IMG/VR virus record: IMGVR_UViG_3300009034_001352
Span: 1 to 64,000 of that record
Strand: one strand, 5' to 3'
From: a virus
DNA: 64,000 nt
Shown: positions 1-9,091 of the stretch, one piece after another
How positions within the stretch are numbered: the first letter of the stretch is position 1
Layout of the letters: each line of letters begins with the position of its first letter
Position numbers and translations under genes: made by a program
Notes under the pieces: model-generated
Told to the model about the DNA's origin: nothing
The model's database searches: none
The model's input: only the letters and a program-made list of their open reading frames with translations

Positions 1-362
1 ATAAAATAAAAATGAGAATATGGAATGCTTGGAGAAATGGAGGATTATTTGATTTTTCAACAAGAGCAGGAACAGTAAAAAAAATAAAGATAAAAGAAGA
101 AACATATGGATGTAAACAAAATAGATTAAATTATCTTAATATATTATCTGATGGAAATTTAATCTTATGTTGCCAGGATTGGAAAAAAGAAACAATATTC
201 GGAAATATAAAAGATAATAGATTAATAAATATATTAAAATCTGATAAATATAAAGATTTAATAGAGAAAGTTGAAGGCAGAAAAGAAAGCGATTTATTAT
301 TTATCTGCAAAAGGTGCAGATATTCAAAAATTGAAAAGGAGAATAATTATGATAACAACTAA
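1..362 (+). CDS. Radical SAM enzyme, C-terminal SPASM fragment (5' end outside window)
   Basis: The frame is open from the left edge, so the true start is probably upstream. The visible ~120 residues look like a SPASM-type auxiliary iron-sulfur domain: YGCKQN, then a strand pair ending SDGNLILCCQD, a GNI turn, and a closing CKRCR. In this family the cysteines bind a second [4Fe-4S] cluster next to the radical-SAM barrel, which would lie outside the window. The target is unknown. It overlaps the next gene by 14 nt, so the two are probably cotranslated. A radical-SAM/methyltransferase pair between head and tail genes is an accessory insertion in a structural operon. Confidence 0.6.
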   Translation, partial: KIKMRIWNAWRNGGLFDFSTRAGTVKKIKIKEETYGCKQNRLNYLNILSDGNLILCCQDWKKETIFGNIKDNRLINILKSDKYKDLIEKVEGRKESDLLFICKRCRYSKIEKENNYDNN

Positions 363-1023
363 GGAATACAAAAGAGCATGGGAAAGGAGGGTAGGTCCTC
401 GTTCTGCTCATTTGGATACAAATAATTTCACAAAAGAAGATTTAAAAAAATTATTTGATCAATACCAGATGATTGTGGATAATTATAATTTGGATAATAA
501 AACAATTATTGATTTGGGATGTGGAGGAGGTTTGTTTGGATTGTATTTATTTCGTGGAGAAATTAATATTAAAAAATATATAGGAATAGATATAGCAAAA
601 CGAAGTATAATAGAGGCAAAATTAAATAATATTTGTTGGACGGAAGCAAATAAGACAAAATTTATTTTAATAGATCCAATTAAAATGACGGATTTTAATA
701 AATTTAAACCAAAACCTTATTTAATAGTAGCATTAAATATAATTCAATTTTTACCTGATATGCAATATGTAAAATTATTTTTTGAAAAAATTAATAATTC
801 TGAAATTAGAAATATATTTATTCAATTTAGAAGAGGAGATAAGAATATATTTAGAAAAGATCCATATAAAACTACTCATGATATTGGTCAAGCTAATTAT
901 TTAACATTACAAAAAATAACAAATTTAATGCCAAATTATAATTTAAGCGCAACAAAAGATGAAGAAGAAAATTGTTACATCCGTTTTAAAAAAACAAATA
1001 AAAAGAAGGAAAAAAGAAATTGA
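349..1023 (+). CDS. Class I SAM-dependent methyltransferase
   Basis: A 224-residue Rossmann-fold methyltransferase. Motif I is IIDLGCGGGLFGLYL (about residues 53-67), motif II is the acidic GIDIAKRSI, and a motif IV region VALNIIQFL follows. No DNA-methylase NPPY or DPPY tetrad is present, so a small-molecule, protein or RNA substrate is more likely than DNA. The ATG at 349 is chosen because AAAAGGAGAATAATT precedes it; an upstream in-frame ATG at 271 has no ribosome site and lies inside the SPASM gene. It may modify the product of the neighbouring radical-SAM enzyme (inference). Confidence 0.75.
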   Translation: MITTKEYKRAWERRVGPRSAHLDTNNFTKEDLKKLFDQYQMIVDNYNLDNKTIIDLGCGGGLFGLYLFRGEINIKKYIGIDIAKRSIIEAKLNNICWTEANKTKFILIDPIKMTDFNKFKPKPYLIVALNIIQFLPDMQYVKLFFEKINNSEIRNIFIQFRRGDKNIFRKDPYKTTHDIGQANYLTLQKITNLMPNYNLSATKDEEENCYIRFKKTNKKKEKRN

Positions 1024-1343
1024 TAAATAATTATATGACAGATGAAATAACAGTTATTAGACGTAAATTTGATATAAATGGAGTCCCAACAGACACTACT
1101 ACAATTGGAGTTCCAGCAAGAATCGAAGATTATAATAAAATGGTTAGAGATATAAATGGACAAGAAGTTATAGGTAATCAACTAATATTTGTAGATGATA
1201 GTAAAGATGTTAATTATGAAGATCTAATTAAAATTACAAAGAAGAATGGAAAGGCATATGAGTTAAGTAATAAAGAATTTGCTATTTTAAAAGTTGAGAA
1301 TGTAGCTGGATTTATGGACAGCCATAAGGAGATTTACATTTAG
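1020..1343 (+). CDS. Head closure / head-tail connector protein (putative)
   Basis: A 107-residue protein in the expected position between head genes and the HK97 gp10-like gene. The beta-rich sequence (DEITVIRRKFDINGVP, GVPARIEDYNKM) resembles small phage head-closure proteins. Translation probably starts at TTG 1020, with AGAAGGA about 10 nt upstream and overlapping the methyltransferase stop; ATG 1035 is the alternative but lacks a Shine-Dalgarno site. The stop is an amber codon directly followed by the ATG of the next gene in the same frame. Confidence 0.5.
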   Translation: MINNYMTDEITVIRRKFDINGVPTDTTTIGVPARIEDYNKMVRDINGQEVIGNQLIFVDDSKDVNYEDLIKITKKNGKAYELSNKEFAILKVENVAGFMDSHKEIYI

Positions 1344-1868
1344 ATGGCTAATAAAAAAATGTTGACAATAGATTTTGATACTTCTGATATGGAAAAAGAA
1401 TTAAAAAAATTTTTTAATAAAATAGATCCAAAAGCAAGAGAAAAAGGTTTAATGGCATTAGGATTAAAATTACTTAATTATACTGTGAATGGTTCACCAA
1501 GAGAATCTTCATTACCTCCTATAAGAGATGGTCGATTAAGAGGAAGTGGTAGTGTGTTTGTAGGAAATAAAAAAATAGGGGATACATTATTTGCCGGAAA
1601 AGGAAAAGGAACACCAGTAACTTCTCTTAGAGAAAATAATCCAAATGTTGTTACTATTGGATTTAATACTCCATATGCTGCCAAGATGCATGAAAATTTG
1701 ATTCCTTATGGTGAACAATATGTCCCGGGTGGAAAGGTAAGGGCAAAAAGAACAAAAGAGAATGTAGCTGGAGTTAGAGGTAAATTTTTAGAAAATCATT
1801 TGAAAAACGATAAGAAAGAATTATATGGTTTATATGTAAAAATATATAGAAAGGCAGCTGGAACATGA
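1344..1868 (+). CDS. HK97 gp10-like tail completion protein
   Basis: A 174-residue protein matching the HK97-gp10 pattern: an N-terminal helical segment (FDTSDMEKELKKFFNK), a central region with TPYAAKMHE, and a GKFLENHLK close. Such proteins sit at the head-tail interface and help complete the tail or neck. AAGGAG lies about 12 nt upstream of the ATG. The stop overlaps the start of the next gene (ACATGATT), indicating translational coupling within the connector-tail operon. Confidence 0.7.
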   Translation: MANKKMLTIDFDTSDMEKELKKFFNKIDPKAREKGLMALGLKLLNYTVNGSPRESSLPPIRDGRLRGSGSVFVGNKKIGDTLFAGKGKGTPVTSLRENNPNVVTIGFNTPYAAKMHENLIPYGEQYVPGGKVRAKRTKENVAGVRGKFLENHLKNDKKELYGLYVKIYRKAAGT

Positions 1869-2278
1869 TTTTTAATTTGGTTCAATATTTAAGAGTACAA
1901 TTTCCTACTGAAGTGATTTATTCTAATGTTATGAATTTAAGAACTACCCAAACGATTATACCTGATAGAGTAGTGATTGTTAGAGATACTGGAGGAACTG
2001 AACAACCTTGGACAAGATATTCCGAACCAACTATTCAAATATTAACAAGAGATACAAATGCTCCAGCTTCAAGGAAATTATCTTTTGATATATTTAATAA
2101 TATAACAAGCAGATTTGGGTTGATATTACCTTCTATTACGGTAGGTAGTGATACTTACCCAGCAATACAAACAGCTCAAATATCAGCAATACAAAAACCG
2201 TATTTATTGGATACAGATGAAAATGGCAGAATAGAATATGTTACAAATTATAAAATTATTTTTGTGGAGGGAGATTAA
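1865..2278 (+). CDS. Tail terminator protein (putative)
   Basis: A 137-residue protein between the gp10-like gene and the tail tube gene, the canonical place for the tail terminator that caps the tube and fixes tail length. The sequence alternates beta strands (DRVVIVRDTGG, PTIQILTRD) with an amphipathic helix (SRKLSFDIFNNITSR), as in minor-capsid/terminator families. The call rests on gene order, size and this general pattern, not on a diagnostic motif. Confidence 0.55.
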   Translation: MIFNLVQYLRVQFPTEVIYSNVMNLRTTQTIIPDRVVIVRDTGGTEQPWTRYSEPTIQILTRDTNAPASRKLSFDIFNNITSRFGLILPSITVGSDTYPAIQTAQISAIQKPYLLDTDENGRIEYVTNYKIIFVEGD

Positions 2279-2280
2279 TT

Positions 2281-2823
2281 ATGGCTAATGCTCCAATTGG
2301 AAACAATTTTTGGGAAGGACCACTTGGTGTAATTTTGATCGAATATGATAATGTTAATCTTGGGAAAACTATTGATGAAGCTACTATTGAATATGTGGAA
2401 GATATAAAAGATATTCTATATGCTCAAGATGGAACTCAACCATATGACAAAATACCTACTGGTCAAGCTTATCTCATTACTGCTACTTATGGACAAATTA
2501 CAATTGATTTACTTAAAAAATTAATGAGAGGAGTGACTAAAAGTGGTGGAGGAAACAGTGCTAAACTTGGAAGGGATATTTATAGATCAGGAAGAGAAAA
2601 TTTTACAAAAGAATTGATTTCAAGGAGAGTTGATTCTGATGGAAATGCCTCTTCTGATTTACTATATCGTTTGTTGATGTTCAAAGCTATGCCTATTATT
2701 ACTGGAAATGTCGTATACGGCCCGGATTCTCAAAGAGGATTAGAAGTTCAGTTTTATTGTTTTTACGATGAAAGTCAAGAAGCGTTTGGTTATAGTGGAT
2801 ATGCTTCAAGTGTAGGTTTATAA
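2281..2823 (+). CDS. Major tail tube protein
   Basis: A 180-residue protein immediately before the strong terminator and the tail chaperone genes, the usual position of the major tail protein. It begins ANAPIGNNFWEGPLGVILIEY and has the alternating strand/turn character of tail tube proteins. A GGAGGGAG site precedes the ATG. The hairpin terminator right after it fits a highly expressed structural gene insulated from the genes downstream. Confidence 0.65.
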   Translation: MANAPIGNNFWEGPLGVILIEYDNVNLGKTIDEATIEYVEDIKDILYAQDGTQPYDKIPTGQAYLITATYGQITIDLLKKLMRGVTKSGGGNSAKLGRDIYRSGRENFTKELISRRVDSDGNASSDLLYRLLMFKAMPIITGNVVYGPDSQRGLEVQFYCFYDESQEAFGYSGYASSVGL

Positions 2824-2830
2824 TTAAGAA

Positions 2831-2862
2831 ATATAGCTCCTAATAATTATCAGGAGCTATAT
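2831..2862 (+). terminator. Intrinsic terminator-like hairpin after the tail tube gene
   Basis: A perfect 11-bp stem, ATATAGCTCCT (2831-2841) with AGGAGCTATAT (2852-2862), and a 10-nt AT-rich loop. The downstream sequence is AT-rich but lacks a long T tract, so it may terminate partially or protect the 3' end of the abundant tail tube mRNA. Confidence 0.7.
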
Positions 2863-2889
2863 TAAATTATTAAGGAGAATGGAAAAATT

Positions 2890-3210
2890 ATGAAAGAGTT
2901 TATTGATGAATATAATAAGATTGAATATAAATTAATTGATACAGAAGGAAAAGAGAAAATAATACAATCAAAACCTTTAACTATTGAAAAACAATTTGAA
3001 ATGAAAAAGATAGTTAAAAATAAAAAATTATCTGTAGCCGAAAAATTGAGTATGCAAATAACTTTAATATTTGGGGGAGATCATAAAGAATATTTTAAAT
3101 ATTCTCTGCAATTTCTTGCTGATATATTGGTTGATTACCAGAAGGAAATAACAAAAGTAAACCCTATCGAGGAAGCGAAGTCAAAGATTTCGCAAAAGAA
3201 ATTAGATTAG
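2890..3210 (+). CDS. Tail assembly chaperone (lambda gpG-like)
   Basis: A 106-residue, helix-rich protein located between tail tube and tape measure, as for the tail assembly chaperones that coat the tape measure protein during tail growth. A TAAGGAGAATGG site precedes the ATG. The stop at 3208-3210 lies inside a region where the -1 frame is clearly coding, so a fraction of ribosomes probably shift to make a longer GT-type product. Confidence 0.65.
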   Translation: MKEFIDEYNKIEYKLIDTEGKEKIIQSKPLTIEKQFEMKKIVKNKKLSVAEKLSMQITLIFGGDHKEYFKYSLQFLADILVDYQKEITKVNPIEEAKSKISQKKLD

Positions 3211-3506
3211 GATTAACGATAGATGACATAGCATATTTTGATAATAATGTTGATATTAAATTAAGACGTGAGATAATAAAAGAATTGATAATAATGAAAG
3301 AAGTAGATGAATTAAAAAATTCTATTAATACAGCCGAAGCAGTGAGAATAGGTATGGCAAGTATTCAAACGAGGAAAGGAAATCAAATATATAAAAGATG
3401 GCATAATAGAAAAGTAAGAATGATAAAAAAATTATTAGGATATAGACAAGAAACTCTTTGGGATAAATTAGCACATAAAAAAAGTTTTAAAATTGGGAGT
3501 AAATAA
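2890..3506 (+). CDS. Probable -1 frameshift fusion of the tail chaperone (gpGT-like)
   Basis: The -1 frame is open from before 3141 through 3506. From 3183 it encodes a well-formed continuation (KDFAKEIRLGLTIDDIAYF, then an arginine/lysine-rich tail) with no start codon or ribosome site until an unsupported ATG at 3285. This matches the conserved G/GT arrangement, in which a -1 slip near the end of G adds the T domain. No perfect X XXY YYZ heptamer is seen; the A-rich runs near 3150-3156 (AACAAAAG) and 3192-3199 (GCAAAAGA) are the best slip candidates. Confidence 0.6.
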
Positions 3507-3508
3507 TT

Positions 3509-3643
3509 GTGTTAATAACTAATATAAATATTAGAAAAGATAATAAAAGTTATTATTATGCTAAAGGAAATAGAAAAAATAGAGGAAATAATTGTAAATT
3601 AGATAAATATAGATCAAAATTTAAAGGAAGAAAAAATGTTTGA
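3509..3643 (+). CDS. Small basic hypothetical protein
   Basis: A 44-residue lysine/arginine/asparagine-rich ORF starting at GTG with GGGAG 9 nt upstream. It fills the gap between the chaperone and tape measure genes and overlaps the tape measure start by 8 nt. No family recognised. It could be a genuine small gene or only a spacer with a fortuitous ORF. Confidence 0.35.
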   Translation: MLITNINIRKDNKSYYYAKGNRKNRGNNCKLDKYRSKFKGRKNV

Positions 3644-6386
3644 GGCTGGGGCAGTTGTAGGAAGAGCGATACTTGATTCTAAACAATGGGTGGCTGGAAG
3701 TAAAACAATTCAAGCAACTAACAAAAGTATGGCTACTAATCTTCAGAATCTACAAAAGGGATTTATGAGTATTTCTTTAGCTATTGGTGTTGCGTTTACA
3801 GGTGCTATTGTCAAAACTGATGAATTTAATAAATCCTTTGCTAATGTATCAACTCTTATAGATGATGTAAATGTAGACGTAGATAGTATGAGAAAAGAAT
3901 TACTTGGACTTGATGAAAGGCTAGGATCAGCTAAAGATCTTAGTGAAGGATTATATCAAGCGTTATCTGCAAGTGTTGAACCAACTAAAGCAGTGGGCTT
4001 TGTGGCTGAATCTGCTCAGTTTGCTAGGGCTGCATTAGTTGATACTAATACAGCTGTTGATGTTATAACGACTGGATTAAATGCCTACGGTTTAGAGGCA
4101 GAAAAAGCTGGAGAAATAAGCGATAAACTTTTTACTGTAATTAAAAAAGGAAAAATTACAGGGGATGAGTTGTCAGCTACAATAGGAAATTCTATTCCTA
4201 TTGCTGCTAATATGGGAATAGAGTTTGATGAGTTAGGTGCATCTATTGCCATAATGACAAGACAAGGTATAAATGCGGCGGTAGCTACAACTCAGTTTAA
4301 TGCCATAGTAACAGCGTTCTTGAAACCTTCAAAAGAAATGATTAATAGATTAGAAGAAATGGGTTTTGAGAGTGGAGAAATGGCAATTCAGCAGTTAGGT
4401 CTTAAAGATACTATTGATAAAGTTATTGAATCAACAGATGGATCAAAAGAGGAGATGGCAAAATTATTTACAAATGTTAGAGCATTAAAAGGAGCGATGG
4501 CATTAACAGGAGAAGGAGCATCTGACTTTGATGAAGTTTTAAAGGATATAGAAAATAGCGCTGGAGCTACTACAGAAGCTTTTGAAAAACAGGAATTAAC
4601 TTTTGAGACTGTTAAGAATAGAATAGAAAAAGTCGCTATTAGTATAGGTGATGTATTATTGCCTATAATTTATGATTTAACAAATTTTGTCTCTGGCTTG
4701 TTAGATGGTTGGAATAATCTTGATGATTCTACTAAAACAATTATTATAACAATAGTAGGATTAACAGCAACATTAGCTCCGTTAGCTTTAGGGATTACGA
4801 AAGTAATAAAAACAATTCAATTATTATCAGCAGGTATTGCAGCAAATCCTTTAGGATTAATATTAACATCTGTAGCTACTTTGACTGTGGGTATTGCTAC
4901 TTTAAATGAGATAATAGTATCAAATAATAACAGATGGAAAGAACAATATACGGTAATAGGAGATAATGTTAGTAGAACAAAAGAGTTAGTTGATGAATAT
5001 AAAGATCTTATAATAAAAGCTGAAGATAATGAATTTGCTCAAAATGCGGTAAAAGAAACAACAGGAGAATTGGCAAAAATATTACCTGGAGTTACTAAAA
5101 AAATGGAGGAATATGGAGATGCCATTCCTGCCGAAGAAATGGAGAAATTAGCAAAAGAACAAGCAAAGTTAGATTTATTAAATTTGCAGAAACAGTTGGT
5201 TCCACTTGAAGAAGAATATAAAAAAATAGAAAAAACATTAAGAGAATCAGCTGAAGCTCAAAAGCTGATTGGAAATACATTTGAGTTGACAAGAGAACAA
5301 TATGAAGCATCAACAAAAATAATAGAATTAAGTGAAGAACAATTTTTAAAGAAAAAAGAGAAAAGACTTGGTGAAGAAATAGGATTAATAAAAAAGCAGG
5401 CTAATGCAATAAATAATATATTATTAACATTTACTGAAAAAGAAAATGAAATAAAAGAAAAACAGGAAAAGAAAAGAAAAAAAGAGAATGAAGAAGCGAA
5501 AGATAGAAGAATAGAATTTGAGCAAGAATGGACTGATAAATTATTTTTACAATCAGCTGACAGACTTCAAATACTTGAATTTGAAAGAAAAGAAACAATA
5601 GCAAAAGCACGAGAAATTGGGGCTTCTATTTCTGCTATAAATGAATTTTACAATAAAGAACGTTTACAGATTATTAAAGAAATAAGAGAAAAAACAAAAA
5701 ATGATTTAGAAGAAAGAATAGAAATGTTTATAAACTATTTTAAAAAAATTGGAAAAGTTGAAGAAGAAAGCGCAGAGAAATTTGTTGCTACTGTTACCGG
5801 AGTAAATCAAATTGTATCAGACATGATGAATGTAACTGCTGATGAAATACAAGAAAAATGGATTATAACTTTTGCTGGAATGGAATATAGTGTGGAAGAA
5901 TTTTCTAAATCTGCTATCAAATTGATGATGAATTTTACTAATGCTATGATTGAAGGAGTCATCAAAGGAGAGGATGCCTGGGAAGTATTTAAAAAGGCTG
6001 CTCAAAATGCTATAGCTACTGTTTTAAATGCTTTTGCTGAAGAATTTGTGATAAGATCAGTAGCTTCTGCTCTTATACCAGGAGGATTACCTGCGGCTGC
6101 AAAATGGGCGTCTTTAGCTGTAGCAGCTGGAGCTGCCGCTACTTTGGTGAAAAATCTTGAAGCCGGAGGAATGGTTACTCCAGGATTAGCAGTTGTAGGA
6201 GAAGCAGGGCCAGAACTCATGAATATAGGCAGAACATCCACAGTAATTCCAGCAAGTGAAACCAGAAATATGTTAGGCGGAAAGGTAATAATGAATAATA
6301 CTTTCATAGTTAAAAATGATGCAGATGCAGAAATGGTAACAAGAAAATTAGGAAGAAGATTTCAAAATGTACAAAGGACAATATAA
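3636..6386 (+). CDS. Tail tape measure protein (TP901-type)
   Basis: A 916-residue protein, the longest in the structural operon. The N-terminal half has the TP901 tape-measure character (a VGRAILDS start, FANVSTLIDD, repeated glycine/alanine-rich helices). Hydrophobic segments near residues 375-430 and 805-840 could insert in the host membrane, a charged coiled coil covers about residues 500-680, and the C-terminus has the typical VVGEAGPELMNIG turn. It sets tail length and is ejected with DNA. At roughly 0.15 nm per residue the tail would be near 135-140 nm (inference). Confidence 0.9.
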   Translation: MFEAGAVVGRAILDSKQWVAGSKTIQATNKSMATNLQNLQKGFMSISLAIGVAFTGAIVKTDEFNKSFANVSTLIDDVNVDVDSMRKELLGLDERLGSAKDLSEGLYQALSASVEPTKAVGFVAESAQFARAALVDTNTAVDVITTGLNAYGLEAEKAGEISDKLFTVIKKGKITGDELSATIGNSIPIAANMGIEFDELGASIAIMTRQGINAAVATTQFNAIVTAFLKPSKEMINRLEEMGFESGEMAIQQLGLKDTIDKVIESTDGSKEEMAKLFTNVRALKGAMALTGEGASDFDEVLKDIENSAGATTEAFEKQELTFETVKNRIEKVAISIGDVLLPIIYDLTNFVSGLLDGWNNLDDSTKTIIITIVGLTATLAPLALGITKVIKTIQLLSAGIAANPLGLILTSVATLTVGIATLNEIIVSNNNRWKEQYTVIGDNVSRTKELVDEYKDLIIKAEDNEFAQNAVKETTGELAKILPGVTKKMEEYGDAIPAEEMEKLAKEQAKLDLLNLQKQLVPLEEEYKKIEKTLRESAEAQKLIGNTFELTREQYEASTKIIELSEEQFLKKKEKRLGEEIGLIKKQANAINNILLTFTEKENEIKEKQEKKRKKENEEAKDRRIEFEQEWTDKLFLQSADRLQILEFERKETIAKAREIGASISAINEFYNKERLQIIKEIREKTKNDLEERIEMFINYFKKIGKVEEESAEKFVATVTGVNQIVSDMMNVTADEIQEKWIITFAGMEYSVEEFSKSAIKLMMNFTNAMIEGVIKGEDAWEVFKKAAQNAIATVLNAFAEEFVIRSVASALIPGGLPAAAKWASLAVAAGAAATLVKNLEAGGMVTPGLAVVGEAGPELMNIGRTSTVIPASETRNMLGGKVIMNNTFIVKNDADAEMVTRKLGRRFQNVQRTI

Positions 6387-7150
6387 TGGCAGTGCCTAAT
6401 TTAAAATTAACAGATGTAGATAATAATGTTTATAATTTTCCACCCGACTTTTGGATATCTGATGACCCGTTTGATACAAATTCAAATATTTCAAATAAAT
6501 TTTATGCTGCTGGTGGAAGAAATATTGCGGATGGTTATCTTCAAGCAAGAACAATTTCAATAGGTGGTCAAATAAGAGGAGATACTATAACTCAATACGA
6601 ATCAAGATATAGAGATTTTATGCAAGCAGTTCTTAAAGGAGGGCAACTTGAAAAAACTGTTGATGCTGTTAGTCGATATATAGAGGTTTATTTTCCAAGT
6701 GTATCAACAGGACAGGAAGAAAATCAAAGATTTAAAGAAGTGACTGTTGATTTTATAGCAGAAGATCCTTTTTGGAAAGATTCTACACAGACTATAGACA
6801 CCCAGGTATTAGCTGGAAATGGAACATTTTATGTTGATAATACTGGAAGCGATTTTTTAGTTTCTCCTATTATTGAAGTTGAAGCAAATCAAGCAGCTAA
6901 TTTACCAAGTGTAAAAATGATAAATAAATCAGATGGAGGAATGGAGTTTCAATTCAATTATCCAAATTTTCAGATTGGAGATGTTCTTGTTATAAATTGT
7001 GAAGAAGGAACAGTTAAAGTTAATAACGGAAATAGAATAGAATATTTTGATCCAGGAAGATTTTTCAGATTACAGCCCTGGAATAATGAAATAGAGTATG
7101 AAGGAAATGCATGTACTATAAATTTTAAATTTAGGAAAATATACTTATGA
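6386..7150 (+). CDS. Distal tail protein (Dit-like)
   Basis: A 254-residue protein directly after the tape measure gene. It has an N-terminal beta domain with ISIGGQIRGDTITQYESRY, typical of Dit/phage tail family proteins that form the hexameric ring at the tail tip, and a C-terminal beta-rich part containing FIAEDPFWKDS. The start overlaps the tape measure stop and its own stop overlaps the hub start, so the three are translated together. Confidence 0.75.
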   Translation: MAVPNLKLTDVDNNVYNFPPDFWISDDPFDTNSNISNKFYAAGGRNIADGYLQARTISIGGQIRGDTITQYESRYRDFMQAVLKGGQLEKTVDAVSRYIEVYFPSVSTGQEENQRFKEVTVDFIAEDPFWKDSTQTIDTQVLAGNGTFYVDNTGSDFLVSPIIEVEANQAANLPSVKMINKSDGGMEFQFNYPNFQIGDVLVINCEEGTVKVNNGNRIEYFDPGRFFRLQPWNNEIEYEGNACTINFKFRKIYL

Positions 7151-8376
7151 GTTATTCTTTTGGAACTCCGGAATATGGAGATAGACCATATGGTGGAAAA
7201 GTTAATCCATACAATATATCAGCAATCCCCATTATAATAGAATGGTATGATAATAGTTTAGCATATAAAGGTGTTTATCAATCTGGAGTTGGTGATTTTT
7301 TAGGATGTGAATTTTCTTTAGATGAATCTGGTTGTAGAGATTTCATATTATATTTTGCTCAATCTGTTAGTATTGAAAAAAAGGATATTATAAAAATTAA
7401 AATATTCAATAGCGACGATTATTTTTTTACCGGTGTAATTAGAGAAATACCAATAAATGGTAGTACAGAAGCAAGTTATAATTATAGTGGATTTGGATTA
7501 AATGATTATTTGGTTAGAATAAATGCCGAATCTCAAAGTTACGCTAATGATACAATACAAGATATTCTTGATGATTTACTTGATAGTATTATAGTTTTAA
7601 AAACCCCTATTGTAAAAAATGCAACCAAAATAATCCCACCTAATATAACAATAACAAGTTTTGAAATAAATTATAGTCAAATGAATAGTGTTTTAGATTC
7701 ACTTAAAAAAATAGCAGCTTCTGATGGTAATGAATATATAACTGGGATTGATCAAGAAGGAGAATTCTTTTTTAGACCAAGAAATACGGAAACAAAAATA
7801 ACTTTGGTTGTTGGTAAAAAAGGAAAATATGGAATTGATCAATATGAACCTGATGATGAATATCAAGCCAGAACAAAATATTATGTATTAGATAAAGATG
7901 GAACTTATGTAACTACTGTTTCGAGTACTGAAGATAATGATATATATGAAGAAAAAATAACAGCGCCTGATATTGATAATACTTCTATTGAAAAATGGGC
8001 AGAAGGATTATTAAGAGAAAATGAAATCAATACCAGGAGAGCATCAATACAGTGGAAAATAGAAGAACAATTACCTTTGTTGCTAATTGCAGATGGCAGA
8101 ATAAGAATATTATCAAATATTCCTCCAACAACTTCAACTGCTCCAAATCCAATTCCTTATGGAAGCGATCATTATGGAGATAATTTGTATGGAGGTGGAC
8201 AATACACTGGAAAAGATTTAGATGATCTTTTGACTGTAAGAGAAGTGAGGTATATTTTAACAGGAAGTAGTTCAGTTAGAGAAATTCAATTAGGAGCATT
8301 ACCTGTTAGATTAGATGATAAAATATTAAATGTGCGCAAAGATTTATTAGATCTTCGTATATCATTAGGAAGGTGA
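7147..8376 (+). CDS. Tail hub / baseplate protein (gp27/Tal N-terminal-like)
   Basis: A 409-residue beta-rich protein in the position of the tail-associated hub. It has the layout of gp27-like hub proteins: a strand-rich first half with VIREIPINGSTEASYNYSG, a middle helix-turn region (SVLDSLKKIAASDGNEYI) and a C-terminal strand/helix end. No lysozyme or peptidase domain is fused, unlike many Tal proteins. Two short glycine/tyrosine-rich segments (YGDRPYGG near the start and YGDNLYGGGQY near residue 345) resemble each other. Confidence 0.65.
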   Translation: MSYSFGTPEYGDRPYGGKVNPYNISAIPIIIEWYDNSLAYKGVYQSGVGDFLGCEFSLDESGCRDFILYFAQSVSIEKKDIIKIKIFNSDDYFFTGVIREIPINGSTEASYNYSGFGLNDYLVRINAESQSYANDTIQDILDDLLDSIIVLKTPIVKNATKIIPPNITITSFEINYSQMNSVLDSLKKIAASDGNEYITGIDQEGEFFFRPRNTETKITLVVGKKGKYGIDQYEPDDEYQARTKYYVLDKDGTYVTTVSSTEDNDIYEEKITAPDIDNTSIEKWAEGLLRENEINTRRASIQWKIEEQLPLLLIADGRIRILSNIPPTTSTAPNPIPYGSDHYGDNLYGGGQYTGKDLDDLLTVREVRYILTGSSSVREIQLGALPVRLDDKILNVRKDLLDLRISLGR

Positions 8377-8377
8377 T

Positions 8378-9091
8378 ATGGGCTGTGTTTATGTATTAGA
8401 AAATAAAATAAATAACAAACTTTATATAGGACAGACGACAAGATCATTTGAAAAAAGATTTAGACGATATTTAGAAGAAATAAAAAATGAAAATTGTAGA
8501 ATGGTAATTACAAGAGCTTTGAAAAAACATGGAAAAGATAATTTTAAAAAACATATATTTTATTTACCCAATAAATTATTGGATTATTTTGAAGTTGAAA
8601 TGATTAAAAAATTAAATACAATAATTCCTAATGGATATAATGTCTGTAGTGGAGGCAATAAAAACAGAGTTGTACATGAAGTAACAAAAAGAAAGATGTC
8701 AAAAGCAAAGAAAGGAAAAAAATTATCTAAAGAACGTATTTTGGAAATGAAGAAATTATGGAAAGATCCAGAATATAAAAAGAAGATGAGTCAAATACAT
8801 AAAGGACAGAAAGCCTGGAATAAAGGAAGATACACGGCCAGAATTAGTAAAAGATGTTTACAATGTGGAATAAAATTTGAATCATTGAAAAAAGCAAATA
8901 GAAAATTCTGTTCAAGAAAATGTTACGGAAAATATTATATAGGAAATAATAATGTTTCTAAAAGAAAAAAAGTAAGAGAAAAAATAAGCAATAAACTTTC
9001 TGGAATAATACGTACAAAAGAAACAAAGAATAAAATAAGTAAAATATTAAAAAAACGATGGCAAAAAAAGAAGGAGGAAATATATGGCTAA
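8378..9091 (+). CDS. Free-standing GIY-YIG homing endonuclease
   Basis: A 237-residue protein opening with the GIY-YIG signature (CVYVLENKINNKLYIGQT) and the conserved arginine in SFEKRFRRY. NUMOD3-type DNA-binding repeats follow (KRKMSKAKKGKKLSKE, KKKMSQIHKGQKAWNKG, then a C-terminal copy), with a four-cysteine zinc finger between them (CLQCG and CSRKC). Inserted between the hub and fibre genes with its own GGAAGGTGAT site, it is a selfish element that would cut a related phage lacking it. The next gene starts inside its last codons. Confidence 0.9.
   Translation: MGCVYVLENKINNKLYIGQTTRSFEKRFRRYLEEIKNENCRMVITRALKKHGKDNFKKHIFYLPNKLLDYFEVEMIKKLNTIIPNGYNVCSGGNKNRVVHEVTKRKMSKAKKGKKLSKERILEMKKLWKDPEYKKKMSQIHKGQKAWNKGRYTARISKRCLQCGIKFESLKKANRKFCSRKCYGKYYIGNNNVSKRKKVREKISNKLSGIIRTKETKNKISKILKKRWQKKKEEIYG

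Noticed and set aside
271-348. Upstream extension of the methyltransferase from ATG 271
   Set aside because: It lies within the SPASM gene with no ribosome site, while ATG 349 has AAAAGGAGAA at good spacing.
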